Part shown: positions 8,121-16,136 of the stretch, in pieces | Numbering within the stretch: the stretch's first letter is position 1 | How the letters are laid out: each line of letters opens with the position of its first letter | Source: PALSA-612 sp963776735 | GTDB taxonomy: Bacteria > Actinomycetota > Thermoleophilia > Gaiellales > Gaiellaceae | Direction of reading: 5' to 3' | NCBI GenBank assembly: GCA_963776735.1 | Contig: CAVZNV010000015.1 | Coordinates: 248,001 to 312,000, forward strand | DNA length: 64,000 nt | Notes under the pieces: generated by a model | The model's input: the letters and a program-made list of their open reading frames with translations, nothing else | Databases searched by the model: none | What the model was told of the DNA's origin: nothing | Program-made: the position numbers and the translations under genes

Positions 8121-9649
8121 CGGCGTCCCGCAAGGATGTTGCACGGCGGATCATCCCTCGTTGGCACGACCTCCACACGGCACTTGCTGAAGGAGAACTT
8201 GGCTCTCTCCATCGACCGGCGATTGACCTGGCCGAACGCGGCCATGCCGAGCTCAATCGGATGGCGAGGAACTGGCTTGACCGGAGGACGCTGAGCGCGG
8301 CGGCAGAGTTGATTGCCGCATCCGCCGTCATTGGAACCGACCCAGCAACATTCGAAGCCGCGAGATCGGTCACGGCGTCCGAGGATGCGCCTCGGCTTAC
8401 GCGCGTTTCCGCGCAACGGCTGCTAGAGACGGAGGCGACAGCGTTGGAGGTTTCCACGCCCGAATCGGCAGCCGAAACGCTCGACCCGGAGATCCGAAAG
8501 GAGGCCGCAGTAGCGCGAATCGCGACGCTCAAACGTACGGTTCGCCGAGATCCCAGACAAGCCTTAGCGTGGAGCGAGATTGCACGCCAATACGAAATTT
8601 TGGGCCAGCGACGCCAGGCGAACCAAGCCATGAAAATGGCGTTGCGCACTGCTCCGGACAACAGGTTCGTCCTTCGGTCGGCGGCGAGGCTTGCAATCCA
8701 TCACGACGATCCAGAGCGAGCCCATCGATTGGTCGAACAGTCCCCCCGGACGCCCCACGACCCATGGCTGGTGTCTGCAGAGATCGCGCTCGCATCGAGA
8801 CTTGACCGCCGTTCACAGCTCATCAAGCACGGCGAAAGGATGATTGCCTCCGATCAGTTCCACTTGGCAGACGTTTCGGAGCTGGCAACCGCACTAGGGA
8901 CTGAAGAGCTCAACTCCTCACGCACCCGTCAAGCGAGGCGCCTGTTTGAGCACGCCCTGCGCGAGCCCACCGAGAACGCGATTGCCCAGGTCGAGTGGGC
9001 GAGCCAGTACATAGGTGGGCTAACGCTGGAACCCGAACACTTGGAGAGGCCTGATTCGTACGAGGCCCGGGCGCTGCAACACGCTGAGCGCGGCGAGTGG
9101 CAAGAATCCTTGAATAACAGCTGGCTGTGGCTTGCTGCGCTCCCGTTCGCTTCAGCACCCGGTATCCACGGCTCTCACCAAGCTTCCGTCGGCGGGAACT
9201 TCGCACAAGGCGCCGCAATCGCGCAAGCCGGCCTTGTCGCGAATCCAGACGAGTTCCTCCTAAACAACAACCTCGCCTACTGCCTGCTTGAGCTCGACAA
9301 GGTCAAAGATGCGGAGCCATATCTGGTGGCAATGCGAGGCTTGAAGCGGAGCGACGAGGAGGAGATGGTCTTCCTCGCAACAAGTGGCCTCCACCAATTT
9401 CGCAAGGGCTCGTTCGAAGAAGGACGACGGCTCTACCTCGACGCGCTCGGACGAGCTAAGAATCCGGACGATCAAGCGGTAGTTCTCATCGAGTTGGCGC
9501 GGGAGGAGATCATCTGCGGATCGTCTGAGGCGCCCCAGGCGGTTGAACGGGCTCTCAACGCGGCGGCCCGTGCTGGCGGATCTCTGTTCCAGCGCTCGTT
9601 CATCTCTCTTCTCCTGGAACAGCTACAGGCCACCAAACCGCGCGCCTAA
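8117..9649 (+). CDS. TPR-repeat protein paired with the kinase
   Basis: A 510-residue soluble protein starting at ATG 8117 inside the kinase stop. The N-terminal 130 residues are helical and charged. From about residue 145 to the end it shows repeated helix pairs with TPR character (for example AWSEIARQYEILGQRRQANQAM, and LLNNNLAYCLLELDKVKDAEPYL near 390), typical of protein-protein scaffolds. No enzymatic motif, signal peptide or membrane helix was seen. GC content and codon choice match the kinase gene and differ from both flanks. It is probably the kinase's partner or substrate-presenting scaffold. The pair could be a stress or defence module, but nothing in the sequence proves it. Confidence 0.65.
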   Translation: MTASRKDVARRIIPRWHDLHTALAEGELGSLHRPAIDLAERGHAELNRMARNWLDRRTLSAAAELIAASAVIGTDPATFEAARSVTASEDAPRLTRVSAQRLLETEATALEVSTPESAAETLDPEIRKEAAVARIATLKRTVRRDPRQALAWSEIARQYEILGQRRQANQAMKMALRTAPDNRFVLRSAARLAIHHDDPERAHRLVEQSPRTPHDPWLVSAEIALASRLDRRSQLIKHGERMIASDQFHLADVSELATALGTEELNSSRTRQARRLFEHALREPTENAIAQVEWASQYIGGLTLEPEHLERPDSYEARALQHAERGEWQESLNNSWLWLAALPFASAPGIHGSHQASVGGNFAQGAAIAQAGLVANPDEFLLNNNLAYCLLELDKVKDAEPYLVAMRGLKRSDEEEMVFLATSGLHQFRKGSFEEGRRLYLDALGRAKNPDDQAVVLIELAREEIICGSSEAPQAVERALNAAARAGGSLFQRSFISLLLEQLQATKPRA

Positions 9650-9715
9650 ACGGTCTTGGCCTCATGCGCGGACCGACCGCGATCCCAATCGTGTCCGGTA
9701 CGCGCTTGCTCGGAG

Positions 9716-10078
9716 CTAGTAGCTAAAGACGGTCGTGTCGTCGCCGGCCCATTGCCACATTGGCGTGGCGCCGGCGATCGTCGCGTGCGGGACCATCTCC
9801 TCGTCCTGCAGCCCGCGTGCATTGACGCAGATCGGACAGAGCCAGAGCTTGCCGCCCCACTCCTCGAACTGCTGGAACAGCCGTTCGAGTGGCGGGCAGC
9901 CGTCGCACGCCTCGCCCGTCGCCGTCCCTGGCAGGCCGAGGCGCACCGCCTCCTTCGTCGTCCACAGCACCACCTCGTGACCCTGCTCCAGCGCGGACGT
10001 GGCCACAAGGAACGCGAGGGTCACCTGCTCCGGGTCTTCCATCCCCGTCGTCAGGTTGACGAGCACTTTGCCTTCCAC
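9716..10078 (-). CDS. DsrE/DsrF-like sulfur-relay family protein
   Basis: A 120-residue cytoplasmic protein with the DsrE-like fold pattern: an early beta strand (KVLVNLTTGMEDPEQ), an alternating VATSALEQGHEVVLWTTKEAV segment, then CPPLERLFQQFEEWG and WLCPICVNARGL. The conserved cysteine region CPIC (about 81-84) fits family members that carry persulfide sulfur. GTG 10078 sits 6 bases downstream of TAGGGT (10085-10090, minus strand), so the mRNA is probably leaderless. It is transcribed in the same direction as the antiporter gene but with its own likely promoter. The exact sulfur donor or acceptor is unknown. Confidence 0.75.
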   Translation of the reverse strand: MEGKVLVNLTTGMEDPEQVTLAFLVATSALEQGHEVVLWTTKEAVRLGLPGTATGEACDGCPPLERLFQQFEEWGGKLWLCPICVNARGLQDEEMVPHATIAGATPMWQWAGDDTTVFSY

Positions 10079-10084
10079 GCCGAG

Positions 10085-10090
10085 ACCCTA
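10085..10090 (-). promoter_or_regulatory. -10 element of a leaderless promoter
   Basis: On the minus strand TAGGGT is followed by 6 bases and the GTG start at 10078. This is one of the repeated cases described in the findings. Confidence 0.5.
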
Positions 10091-10091
10091 G

Positions 10092-11687
10092 CTAACCGCC
10101 GCCGAGCCGGGCATCCTCCAGATCCAGTTCGCGGAACACCTCCCGCTCGACCGCGTCGCTGATCTCGCCTGACCTTCGCAGCTCGACCACCGCGGCTCGC
10201 TCGGCGTCCAGGAGCTCGCGGCGCAGGTGTCTCGACGCCCTCACCTTCTTCTCCGCCTTGCGGTCGGGCTCGCCGTCCTTCCTCGCGGCGTACTGCGCCA
10301 GCCTCAGGTCGAATGTATCCCGCAGCCGCTGGACGACGTTCGGGTCGACCCACGGCTCGTCGTGCAGCTCCTCCAACCTCGCGATCCCCGCCTCCGTCGC
10401 GCGAATCCACGCGTACGCCTCCTCCTGCGGCCCGCGCTCGTCGACCGGCAGGTCGGCGGCACGGGCGAGCGCCGGCAGCGTCAGCCCCTGCAGCACGACC
10501 GTGACCACGATCACCGCGAACGCCAGGAACACGATCACGTTCCGCTCCGGAAAGCCCGAGCCGGAGTCGGTCGACAGCGGCAGCGCGAGCGCGGCCGCCA
10601 GCGTCACCGCGCCGCGCATGCCGCACCACGAGAGCACGGCCAGCGTGCCGTTCGTCGGCATCCTGTCGGGGTCACGGATCACCGGAATGACCCGCCACTG
10701 CAGGTTGGCGGCAGCCCATATCCAGGCGATACGCGTCGCGATCACGGTCACGCTCACGGCCACGGCCCACAGCGCCAGGTCGCCGGTCTGGCGGTTCGAG
10801 ATCCCCTCGACGATCGGCCGCAGCTCGAGGCCGACCAGCACGAACAGCGTCGCGTTGAGGACGAACGTGACGATCTCCCACACCGCCTCGCCCTGGAGCC
10901 GCGTCTTCGCGGTCGTCAGCTCGGGCGTGTACCAGCCCATGTACAGCCCCACCGTGACCGCCGCGAGCACGGCCGAGACGTCCAGCGCCTCGGCGGGCAG
11001 GTACGCGAAGTAGCCCGACAGGAGCGCGATCGTGATCTCCGTCGGCGAGTGGTCGATCCGGCGGCGGATCTGGCGGATGACGAAGCCGACCGCGAGCCCG
11101 ACGGCGATGCCGCCGATCACCGATACGAAGAACTTCCAGGTCGCGTGCGCGAGCGAGAACGAGCCCGTGACCGCCGCCACGACGGCGAAGCGGTAGACGA
11201 CGAGCGCCGTCGAGTCGTTCAGCAACCCCTCGCCCTCGATGATCGCGACGACCTGGCGCGGCAGGCCGACGCGGTTCGCGATCAGCGACGCCGCGAGCGG
11301 GTCGGTGGGCGCGACGACCGCGCCGAGCACGAACGCAGCCGGCCAGGACATGCCCCGGACGACCGCGTGCGCCACGACGGCGACGGTGGCGACGGTGGCG
11401 AAGACGAGACCGATCGAGAGCGACGCGATCGGGCGGAACTGCCGTCGCAGTTCGCGAATCGAGGTGTTGTACGCCGTCGCGTAGAGCAGCGGCGGCAGGA
11501 TCCCGATCAGCACGATCTTCGGGTTCAGCTCAGGGTGCGGCAGCCCCGGGATCAGCGCCAGCACGATCCCCGCGAGCACGAGCAGGATCGGGTACGCGAT
11601 GCGCAGCACGAGCGCACCCACGAGCGCGCCGGTGGCGATCGCGAGGAGTGCGACGAGAACGAGCGAGTCGTGGGCGCTGAGGGTCAC
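10092..11687 (-). CDS. Na+/H+ antiporter, CPA1 family
   Basis: A 531-residue membrane protein with about 12 hydrophobic segments in residues 5-410 followed by a charged cytoplasmic tail of about 120 residues. The ion-binding motifs of CPA1 exchangers are clear: GAVVAPTDPLAAS in one segment and EGEGLLNDSTALV in the next, holding the paired acidic residues used for cation/proton exchange. It would export Na+ (or K+) against H+ and help pH and salt balance. GTG 11687 follows CAGACT (11694-11699, minus strand) by 6 bases. The helical tail probably controls activity. Confidence 0.9.
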   Translation of the reverse strand: MTLSAHDSLVLVALLAIATGALVGALVLRIAYPILLVLAGIVLALIPGLPHPELNPKIVLIGILPPLLYATAYNTSIRELRRQFRPIASLSIGLVFATVATVAVVAHAVVRGMSWPAAFVLGAVVAPTDPLAASLIANRVGLPRQVVAIIEGEGLLNDSTALVVYRFAVVAAVTGSFSLAHATWKFFVSVIGGIAVGLAVGFVIRQIRRRIDHSPTEITIALLSGYFAYLPAEALDVSAVLAAVTVGLYMGWYTPELTTAKTRLQGEAVWEIVTFVLNATLFVLVGLELRPIVEGISNRQTGDLALWAVAVSVTVIATRIAWIWAAANLQWRVIPVIRDPDRMPTNGTLAVLSWCGMRGAVTLAAALALPLSTDSGSGFPERNVIVFLAFAVIVVTVVLQGLTLPALARAADLPVDERGPQEEAYAWIRATEAGIARLEELHDEPWVDPNVVQRLRDTFDLRLAQYAARKDGEPDRKAEKKVRASRHLRRELLDAERAAVVELRRSGEISDAVEREVFRELDLEDARLGGG

Positions 11688-11693
11688 GGCCGG

Positions 11694-11699
11694 AGTCTG
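11694..11699 (-). promoter_or_regulatory. -10-like element of a leaderless promoter
   Basis: On the minus strand CAGACT lies 6 bases before the GTG start at 11687. It is a variant of the TAGnnT pattern. Confidence 0.35.
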
Positions 11700-11720
11700 T
11701 CAGCCGTGGCAGGCGTGGGG

Positions 11721-12065
11721 TTACTCGTGCCTGACGATGTCGACCGAGATCTCCACCGCCGGAACGGCTCCTCTGTTCTCGAGCCAGTGGGTGGTGTTCC
11801 TGTCCTCGGGCCATCCCACTCCCGGCCCGTAGTCCGTGGCGACTCCATCTCGGTGGTCGGTGATCGTCCCCTGCAGGATGTAGACGATTCCCGGTCGGTC
11901 CACGTGGTCGTGAACCGGGCCGAAGACACCTCCGGGCTCCATCGTCACGAGACGCATTCGAAGTTCGCGTCCCGCCATGCCCTCGATCTCCGGGCCGAGG
12001 TCGACCGTTGCCAGTACCTCCGACGTGACGCCCTTCGTCTCCGGTGCCGCCTGCCCGTCGCTCAT
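11721..12065 (-). CDS. Single-domain cupin protein
   Basis: A 114-residue beta-barrel protein of the cupin superfamily. The first metal-binding motif is visible as HDHVDRPGIVYILQG (HxH then a distant acidic/Gly pattern), and the second near THWLENRG supplies one histidine. Such small cupins bind a divalent metal and can be dioxygenases, isomerases or sensors; the substrate cannot be read from the sequence. ATG 12065 has a purine-rich GAGAGGAGAGC upstream on its strand. It is divergent from the cyclic-nucleotide-binding reductase at 12107 with only 41 bases between starts. Confidence 0.75.
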   Translation of the reverse strand: MSDGQAAPETKGVTSEVLATVDLGPEIEGMAGRELRMRLVTMEPGGVFGPVHDHVDRPGIVYILQGTITDHRDGVATDYGPGVGWPEDRNTTHWLENRGAVPAVEISVDIVRHE

Positions 12066-12094
12066 CGTGCTCTCCTCTCTCTGGACCGAGCTGA

Positions 12095-12100
12095 CATTCT
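12095..12100 (+). promoter_or_regulatory. Weak -10-like element before the reductase operon
   Basis: CATTCT ends 6 bases before GTG 12107. The spacing fits the window's leaderless pattern but the hexamer lacks the TA. Confidence 0.25.
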
Positions 12101-12106
12101 GTCTGC

Positions 12107-13711
12107 GTGCTGACCCCGGACGAGATCGCGGCCATCCCGCTCTTCGAGGAGCTTCCGCCGGCCGAGCGAGAGCGGCTGTCGCGCGTCGCCGCCGATATCT
12201 CGCTCTTGCCCGGCGAGTACCCGGTGTCCGAGGGCGACGAGCGGGCGCTGTTCGCCGTGCTCGAAGGGCACCTCGAGGTCGTCAAGATCTTCGACGGCGT
12301 CCCGCGAGTGATCGGGAACCGGCACGCGGGTGACATCTTCGGCGAAGTGCCGATCACGCTCGGCTCGCCGTTCCCCGCCGGCTACCGCGCAGCCGAGCCC
12401 TCACGCATCATGCGGATCGAGGCCGAGGACTACTACCGCACTGCGGCGTCCGCGCCGGACATCGCGGTCAAGGTCGGCGAGATCGCCCGCAGCCGCATCG
12501 GCGGGCTCCAGAGCATCACCGCCGAGCCGTCACCGCCGCGCGCGACCGTCGTCGGCGCGCAGTACGACGGGTGCTGCGCGCAGGTGCGGCAGTTCCTCGA
12601 CCGGAACGAGATCCCCTTCGAATGGCTCCCGCGGGACGACGGCCCGACCGAGATCCGCATCACCGACGGGCCGACGATCGAGAATCCGACCCTGCGCCAG
12701 GTCGCCGAGCAGCTCGACCTCCAGACGCAACCCGGCGGCGAGGAGTACGACACGGTCGTGATCGGCGGCGGGCCGGCCGGGCTCGCCGCCGCCGTCTACG
12801 GCGCCTCGGAGGGCCTGCGCACGATCGTCGTCGAGCGCATCGCACCGGGCGGCCAGGCGGGTACCTCGTCGCGGATCGAGAACTACCTCGGCTTCCCGTC
12901 GGGCGTGTCCGGTGACGAGCTCGGTCGACGCGCGCATCAGCAGGCGAAGCGGCTCGGCGCCGAGATCCTCGTCACGCGGTCGATCACCGGCATCGACCCG
13001 GCCACCCGAACGGTCAGCCTCGACGGCGGCGACGTCCTCCGCACGCACACGATCGTCGTCGCGACCGGCGTCACCTGGCGGCACCTGCCGATCGAGGACT
13101 TCGAGCGGCTCGTCGGCAAGGGCATCCACTACGGCGCCGTCCGCAGCGAGGCGCCGGCCACGCACGGGCTCGACGTGCACATCGTCGGCGCCGGGAACTC
13201 GGCCGGCCAGGCGGCGATCTTCTTCGCCGGGCACGCACGCAGCGTGACCATCCTCTGCCGCTCGGACTCGCTCGCGAAGGGCATGTCGCAGTATCTGATC
13301 GACCAGATCGAGACGAAGCCGAACATCGAGGTCGCGCTGCAAAGCGAGGTGACGGCCGTGCACGGCGACGCGTGCCTCGAGGCGATCGACGTCCACGACA
13401 GCGCGACCGGCGAGACGAGGCGCGTCGAGTCCGGCGGCCTGTTCATCTTCATCGGCGCCGACGCCGACACGGGCTGGCTGCCCGGAGAGATCGCGCTCGA
13501 CGAGCGCGGCTACGTCCTCACCGGCCAGGCCCTGCGCGCGAACGGCGCCTGGCCGCTCGACCGCGACCCGTTTCTGCTCGAGACGAGCGTGCCCGGCATC
13601 TTCGCCTGCGGCGACGTCCGCTCGAGCCCGGTCAAGCGCGTCGCGGCCGCCGTCGGCGACGGCAGCATGGCGATCGCCTTCGTCCACCAGTACCTTCAGG
13701 AGCCCTCGTGA
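12107..13711 (+). CDS. Cyclic-nucleotide-binding domain fused to thioredoxin-reductase-like flavoprotein
   Basis: A 534-residue three-part protein. Residues about 5-130 form a cNMP-binding (CRP-type) beta-roll with the GDIFGEVPITLGSPFPA phosphate-binding cassette. Residues about 145-210 resemble a glutaredoxin-like fold (VVGAQYDGCCAQVRQFLDRN) containing adjacent Cys-Cys. Residues 214-534 are a TrxR-type FAD/NAD(P)H domain with IGGGPAG (219-225), APGGQAG and FACGDVR. No CATC active site is present. The layout suggests a flavoprotein whose activity or localisation is set by a small ligand. It starts an operon whose next genes overlap or nearly abut (13708, 14141, 15106). A shorter paralogue lies at 2748-4052. 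Confidence 0.85.
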   Translation: MLTPDEIAAIPLFEELPPAERERLSRVAADISLLPGEYPVSEGDERALFAVLEGHLEVVKIFDGVPRVIGNRHAGDIFGEVPITLGSPFPAGYRAAEPSRIMRIEAEDYYRTAASAPDIAVKVGEIARSRIGGLQSITAEPSPPRATVVGAQYDGCCAQVRQFLDRNEIPFEWLPRDDGPTEIRITDGPTIENPTLRQVAEQLDLQTQPGGEEYDTVVIGGGPAGLAAAVYGASEGLRTIVVERIAPGGQAGTSSRIENYLGFPSGVSGDELGRRAHQQAKRLGAEILVTRSITGIDPATRTVSLDGGDVLRTHTIVVATGVTWRHLPIEDFERLVGKGIHYGAVRSEAPATHGLDVHIVGAGNSAGQAAIFFAGHARSVTILCRSDSLAKGMSQYLIDQIETKPNIEVALQSEVTAVHGDACLEAIDVHDSATGETRRVESGGLFIFIGADADTGWLPGEIALDERGYVLTGQALRANGAWPLDRDPFLLETSVPGIFACGDVRSSPVKRVAAAVGDGSMAIAFVHQYLQEPS

Positions 13712-14139
13712 AACCGAACCGCTCGCTTCCGTCCGCGACCGTCATCCCGGTGCTGATCTATCCCGACGTGCGGGAGGCCGTCGAGTGGCTCACCGCCGCG
13801 TTCGGCTTCCGCGAGCGCCTCAAGATCGGCGACGACCACCGGTCGCAGATGAGCATCGGCGACGGCGGCGCGGTGATCATCGGCGACGTGCGCAAGGACC
13901 GCGTGCCGCCGCAGCCGGGCACCGTCACGCACCAGATCAAGGTGCGGGTCGAGGACGTCGACGCGCACTTCGCGCGGGCGCGCGAGCACGGCGCGACGAT
14001 CCTGTCCGAGCCGACCGACCAGCCGTACGGCGAGCGGGAGTACGACGTCGCCGACCCGTGGGACCACCGCTGGCAGTTCAGCCAGACCGTCGATGACGTC
14101 GACCCGGCCTCGTGGGGCGGCGCAGTCGTCGAGTCGTAG
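13708..14139 (+). CDS. VOC/glyoxalase-like superfamily protein
   Basis: A 143-residue protein of the vicinal-oxygen-chelate fold. It has the characteristic start VIPVLIYPDVREAVEWLTAAFGF, a central HQIKVRVEDVDAHFARAREHGA and the closing REYDVADPWDHRWQF. Members bind metals and act on small organic molecules or give resistance to electrophiles; no precise substrate is evident. GTG 13708 overlaps the preceding stop as GTGA, indicating translational coupling with the reductase. Confidence 0.8.
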   Translation: MKPNRSLPSATVIPVLIYPDVREAVEWLTAAFGFRERLKIGDDHRSQMSIGDGGAVIIGDVRKDRVPPQPGTVTHQIKVRVEDVDAHFARAREHGATILSEPTDQPYGEREYDVADPWDHRWQFSQTVDDVDPASWGGAVVES

Positions 14140-14140
14140 C

Positions 14141-15109
14141 GTGAACGACCTCGGGCTCGACCGGGATGCGCTGATCGGCCTCTACCGCTCGATGCTGATC
14201 ACGCGCCGGCTCGAGGAAGCAGGCCACACGCTCTACAAGCAGGGCAAGATCCCCGGCTCGTTCTACACGGGCCGCGGAAACGAGGCGGCGTCTGTCGGCG
14301 TCGCGGCAGCGATGGGGCCGGACGACGTAGGCGCGCCGCTGCATCGGAACGTCGGCGTTCACATCGTGCGAGGTACCGAGCCGTGGCGGATCCTCGCCAA
14401 CTACCTCGGACGCGTCGACGGGCCTGCGCGCGGCCGCGACGGGAACATCCACTTCGGCGACCTCGACCACGGCCAGATCACGATCGTCAGCCATCTGCCC
14501 GCGATGCTGCCGGTCGTCGTCGGCTGCGCGCTCGCGTTCCGCATCCGGCACGAGCCGCGCGTCGCCGTCGGCTGGTTCGGCGACGGCTCGTCCGCGCGGG
14601 GCGACACGCACGAGGCGATGAACTTTGCCGCCACGCGACGCCTGCCGGTCGTCTTCGTCTGCGACAACAACCAGTGGGCGTACTCGACACCCGTGCACCT
14701 CGAGTACGCGTGCGAACGGCTGTCCGACCGCGCGGCCGCGTACGGCTTCGAGGGCGTGACCGTCGACGGAACCGACGTGCTGGAGGTGTTCCGGGTCGCG
14801 CGGCGCGCGATCGAGAAGGCGCGCGCAGGCGGCGGGCCGACGTTGATCGAGTCCGTCACTTTGCGTATGGAGGGCCACGCCGTGCACGACGACGCGTCCT
14901 ACGTGCCGGAGGAGATGTTCCGGGCGTGGGCCGAGCGCGATCCGGTCGAGCAGTACCGTGCCCGGCTGATGGAGCAGGCGACCTTCACCGAGCACGAGGA
15001 CGAGCAGCTGCACGCCGAGGCGAACGCGCTGATCCGCGACGCGCTCGCGCGGGCCGAGGCGTCACCGCTCCCGGACGGGGCCGAGGTCGCCGACGGCGTG
15101 TACGCGTGA
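14141..15109 (+). CDS. Thiamine-diphosphate-dependent dehydrogenase E1 component, alpha subunit-like
   Basis: A 322-residue protein matching the alpha subunit of 2-oxo acid dehydrogenase or acetoin dehydrogenase E1. It has YRSMLITRRLEE at the N-terminus, the thiamine-diphosphate/Mg motif running from GDGSSARGDTHEAMNFAA to CDNNQWAYSTP, and the terminal TLRMEGHAVHDDASYVPEE. This enzyme decarboxylates 2-oxo acids, but normally needs a beta subunit and an E2 lipoyl acyltransferase, neither of which is next to it. GTG 14141 lies one base after the VOC gene's stop; earlier in-frame codons would overlap that gene. It may use partners encoded elsewhere. Confidence 0.85.
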   Translation: MNDLGLDRDALIGLYRSMLITRRLEEAGHTLYKQGKIPGSFYTGRGNEAASVGVAAAMGPDDVGAPLHRNVGVHIVRGTEPWRILANYLGRVDGPARGRDGNIHFGDLDHGQITIVSHLPAMLPVVVGCALAFRIRHEPRVAVGWFGDGSSARGDTHEAMNFAATRRLPVVFVCDNNQWAYSTPVHLEYACERLSDRAAAYGFEGVTVDGTDVLEVFRVARRAIEKARAGGGPTLIESVTLRMEGHAVHDDASYVPEEMFRAWAERDPVEQYRARLMEQATFTEHEDEQLHAEANALIRDALARAEASPLPDGAEVADGVYA

Positions 15110-15898
15110 CGCCGGCCGAGCTGCTCGCCGCGCACGACGCGCAACTGCGCGCGCACGTGCCCGCGCACTTGCCGGACGCCGAGACCGTCGACGTCGTCGG
15201 CCCGCTCGTTCGCTTCTCCGGCGGCTTCGGCCGCGGCTGGGTGCTCTACCGCGACCTGGACGGGATCGAAGGCGACGCGCTCGACCAGCTGATCGCGAGC
15301 CAGGTCGCGTACTTCGCGGAGCGCGGCCAGCGGTTCGAATGGAAGACCTACGCCCACGACCGGCCCGCAGACCTGCCCGAGCGGCTGCTCGCCGCCGGCT
15401 TCGTCGCCGAGGGGCCAGAAACGGTCGTGATCGCGACGGTCGACGGCATCGCCGGCGAGCCGCAACTGCCCGACGGCGTCCGTCTCCGCGACATCACCGC
15501 CCGCGCTCGACCTGGAGAAGATCGACGGCCTCGAGGCGGCGGTCTGGGGCGAGGACGAGGAGGAGGCCGGCTACGCGGACTTCCTCGAGTCGGAGCTCGC
15601 CGTCGACCCGCAGGCGCTGTCGGTCGTCGTCGCGGAGGCCGGAGACGAGGTCGTCTGCGCCGCCTGGGTGCGCTTCCTCCACGGCACCGAGTTCGCGTGC
15701 TTCTTCGGCGGCGCGACGCTCGAGGAATGGCGCGGCCGCGGCAGCTATCGCGCGACGGTCAAGCACCGCGCCAACCTCGCCGCGGCGCGCGGCTGCCGCT
15801 ACCTCCAGACCGATGCGTCGGAGGACAGCCGCCCGATCCTCGAGCGCCTCGGTTTCGTCCCGGTCACGAAGACGACGCCGTACCTCTGGTCGCCGTAA
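15106..15898 (+). pseudogene. GNAT-type acetyltransferase with a 1-base frameshift
   Basis: GTG 15106 overlaps the E1 stop and begins a frame with VTPAELLAAHDAQLRAHVP. At the run CCC 15500-15502 an extra C shifts it out of phase. Removing one C restores DITAALDLEKIDG and continues to the stop at 15896-15898, giving a 263-residue protein. The second part holds a GNAT-like core (AAWVRFLHGTEFACFFGGAT, then WRGRGSYRATVKHRA and LERLGFVPVTKTTPY), where the RGRG-type loop binds acetyl-CoA. As written the product would be truncated or fused to nonsense. The break may be a sequencing error or a recent mutation; both halves keep normal codon use. Confidence 0.7.
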
Positions 15899-15924
15899 GA
15901 ACGTCGCCTCACGTGCCCGTTCCG

Positions 15925-15970
15925 GCCAGGTCCTAGTGACTGTCCCATGGGACAGTCACTAGGACCTGGC
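15925..15970. repeat. 46-bp perfect palindrome
   Basis: The left arm 15925-15947 and right arm 15948-15970 are exact reverse complements with no loop, centred on CCATGG. The arm reads GCCAGGTCCTAGTGACTGTC and on to the centre. It sits 26 bases after the frameshifted acetyltransferase gene. In RNA it would form a very stable hairpin and could terminate both converging transcripts, but a loop-free palindrome this long is unusual for a plain terminator. Confidence 0.9.
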
Positions 15971-16021
15971 GTCCCGGGACATGTGCCGGCGCTTCGCGAG
16001 CTGTGGAGCCGTGGGACTTGT

Positions 16022-16040
16022 GCGGAGCAGGCTGCTCCGC
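16022..16040. repeat. Short hairpin
   Basis: GCGGAGCA (16022-16029) and TGCTCCGC (16033-16040) pair around a 3-base loop in the gap between convergent genes. It may terminate the minus-strand SnoaL-like gene ending at 16137. Confidence 0.45.
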
Positions 16041-16136
16041 GAGGACGTGGCTCGAGGCGCCGGCCAGGGGCATGGCCGGAGCGGCCGGGTGAGGGATGAC
16101 CTTCCCGGCCGCGGCCGGCCGCTACTCCACCCGGCG

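Larger units (their letters stand above)
15899..16136. other. Intergenic region rich in palindromes
   Basis: These 238 bases between two convergent genes hold no credible ORF. They contain the 46-bp perfect palindrome (15925-15970), GTCCCGGGAC (15971-15980), an 8-bp hairpin (16022-16040) and repeated CGGCC-type tracts. The likely roles are transcription termination or insertion of repeat elements. Confidence 0.6.
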
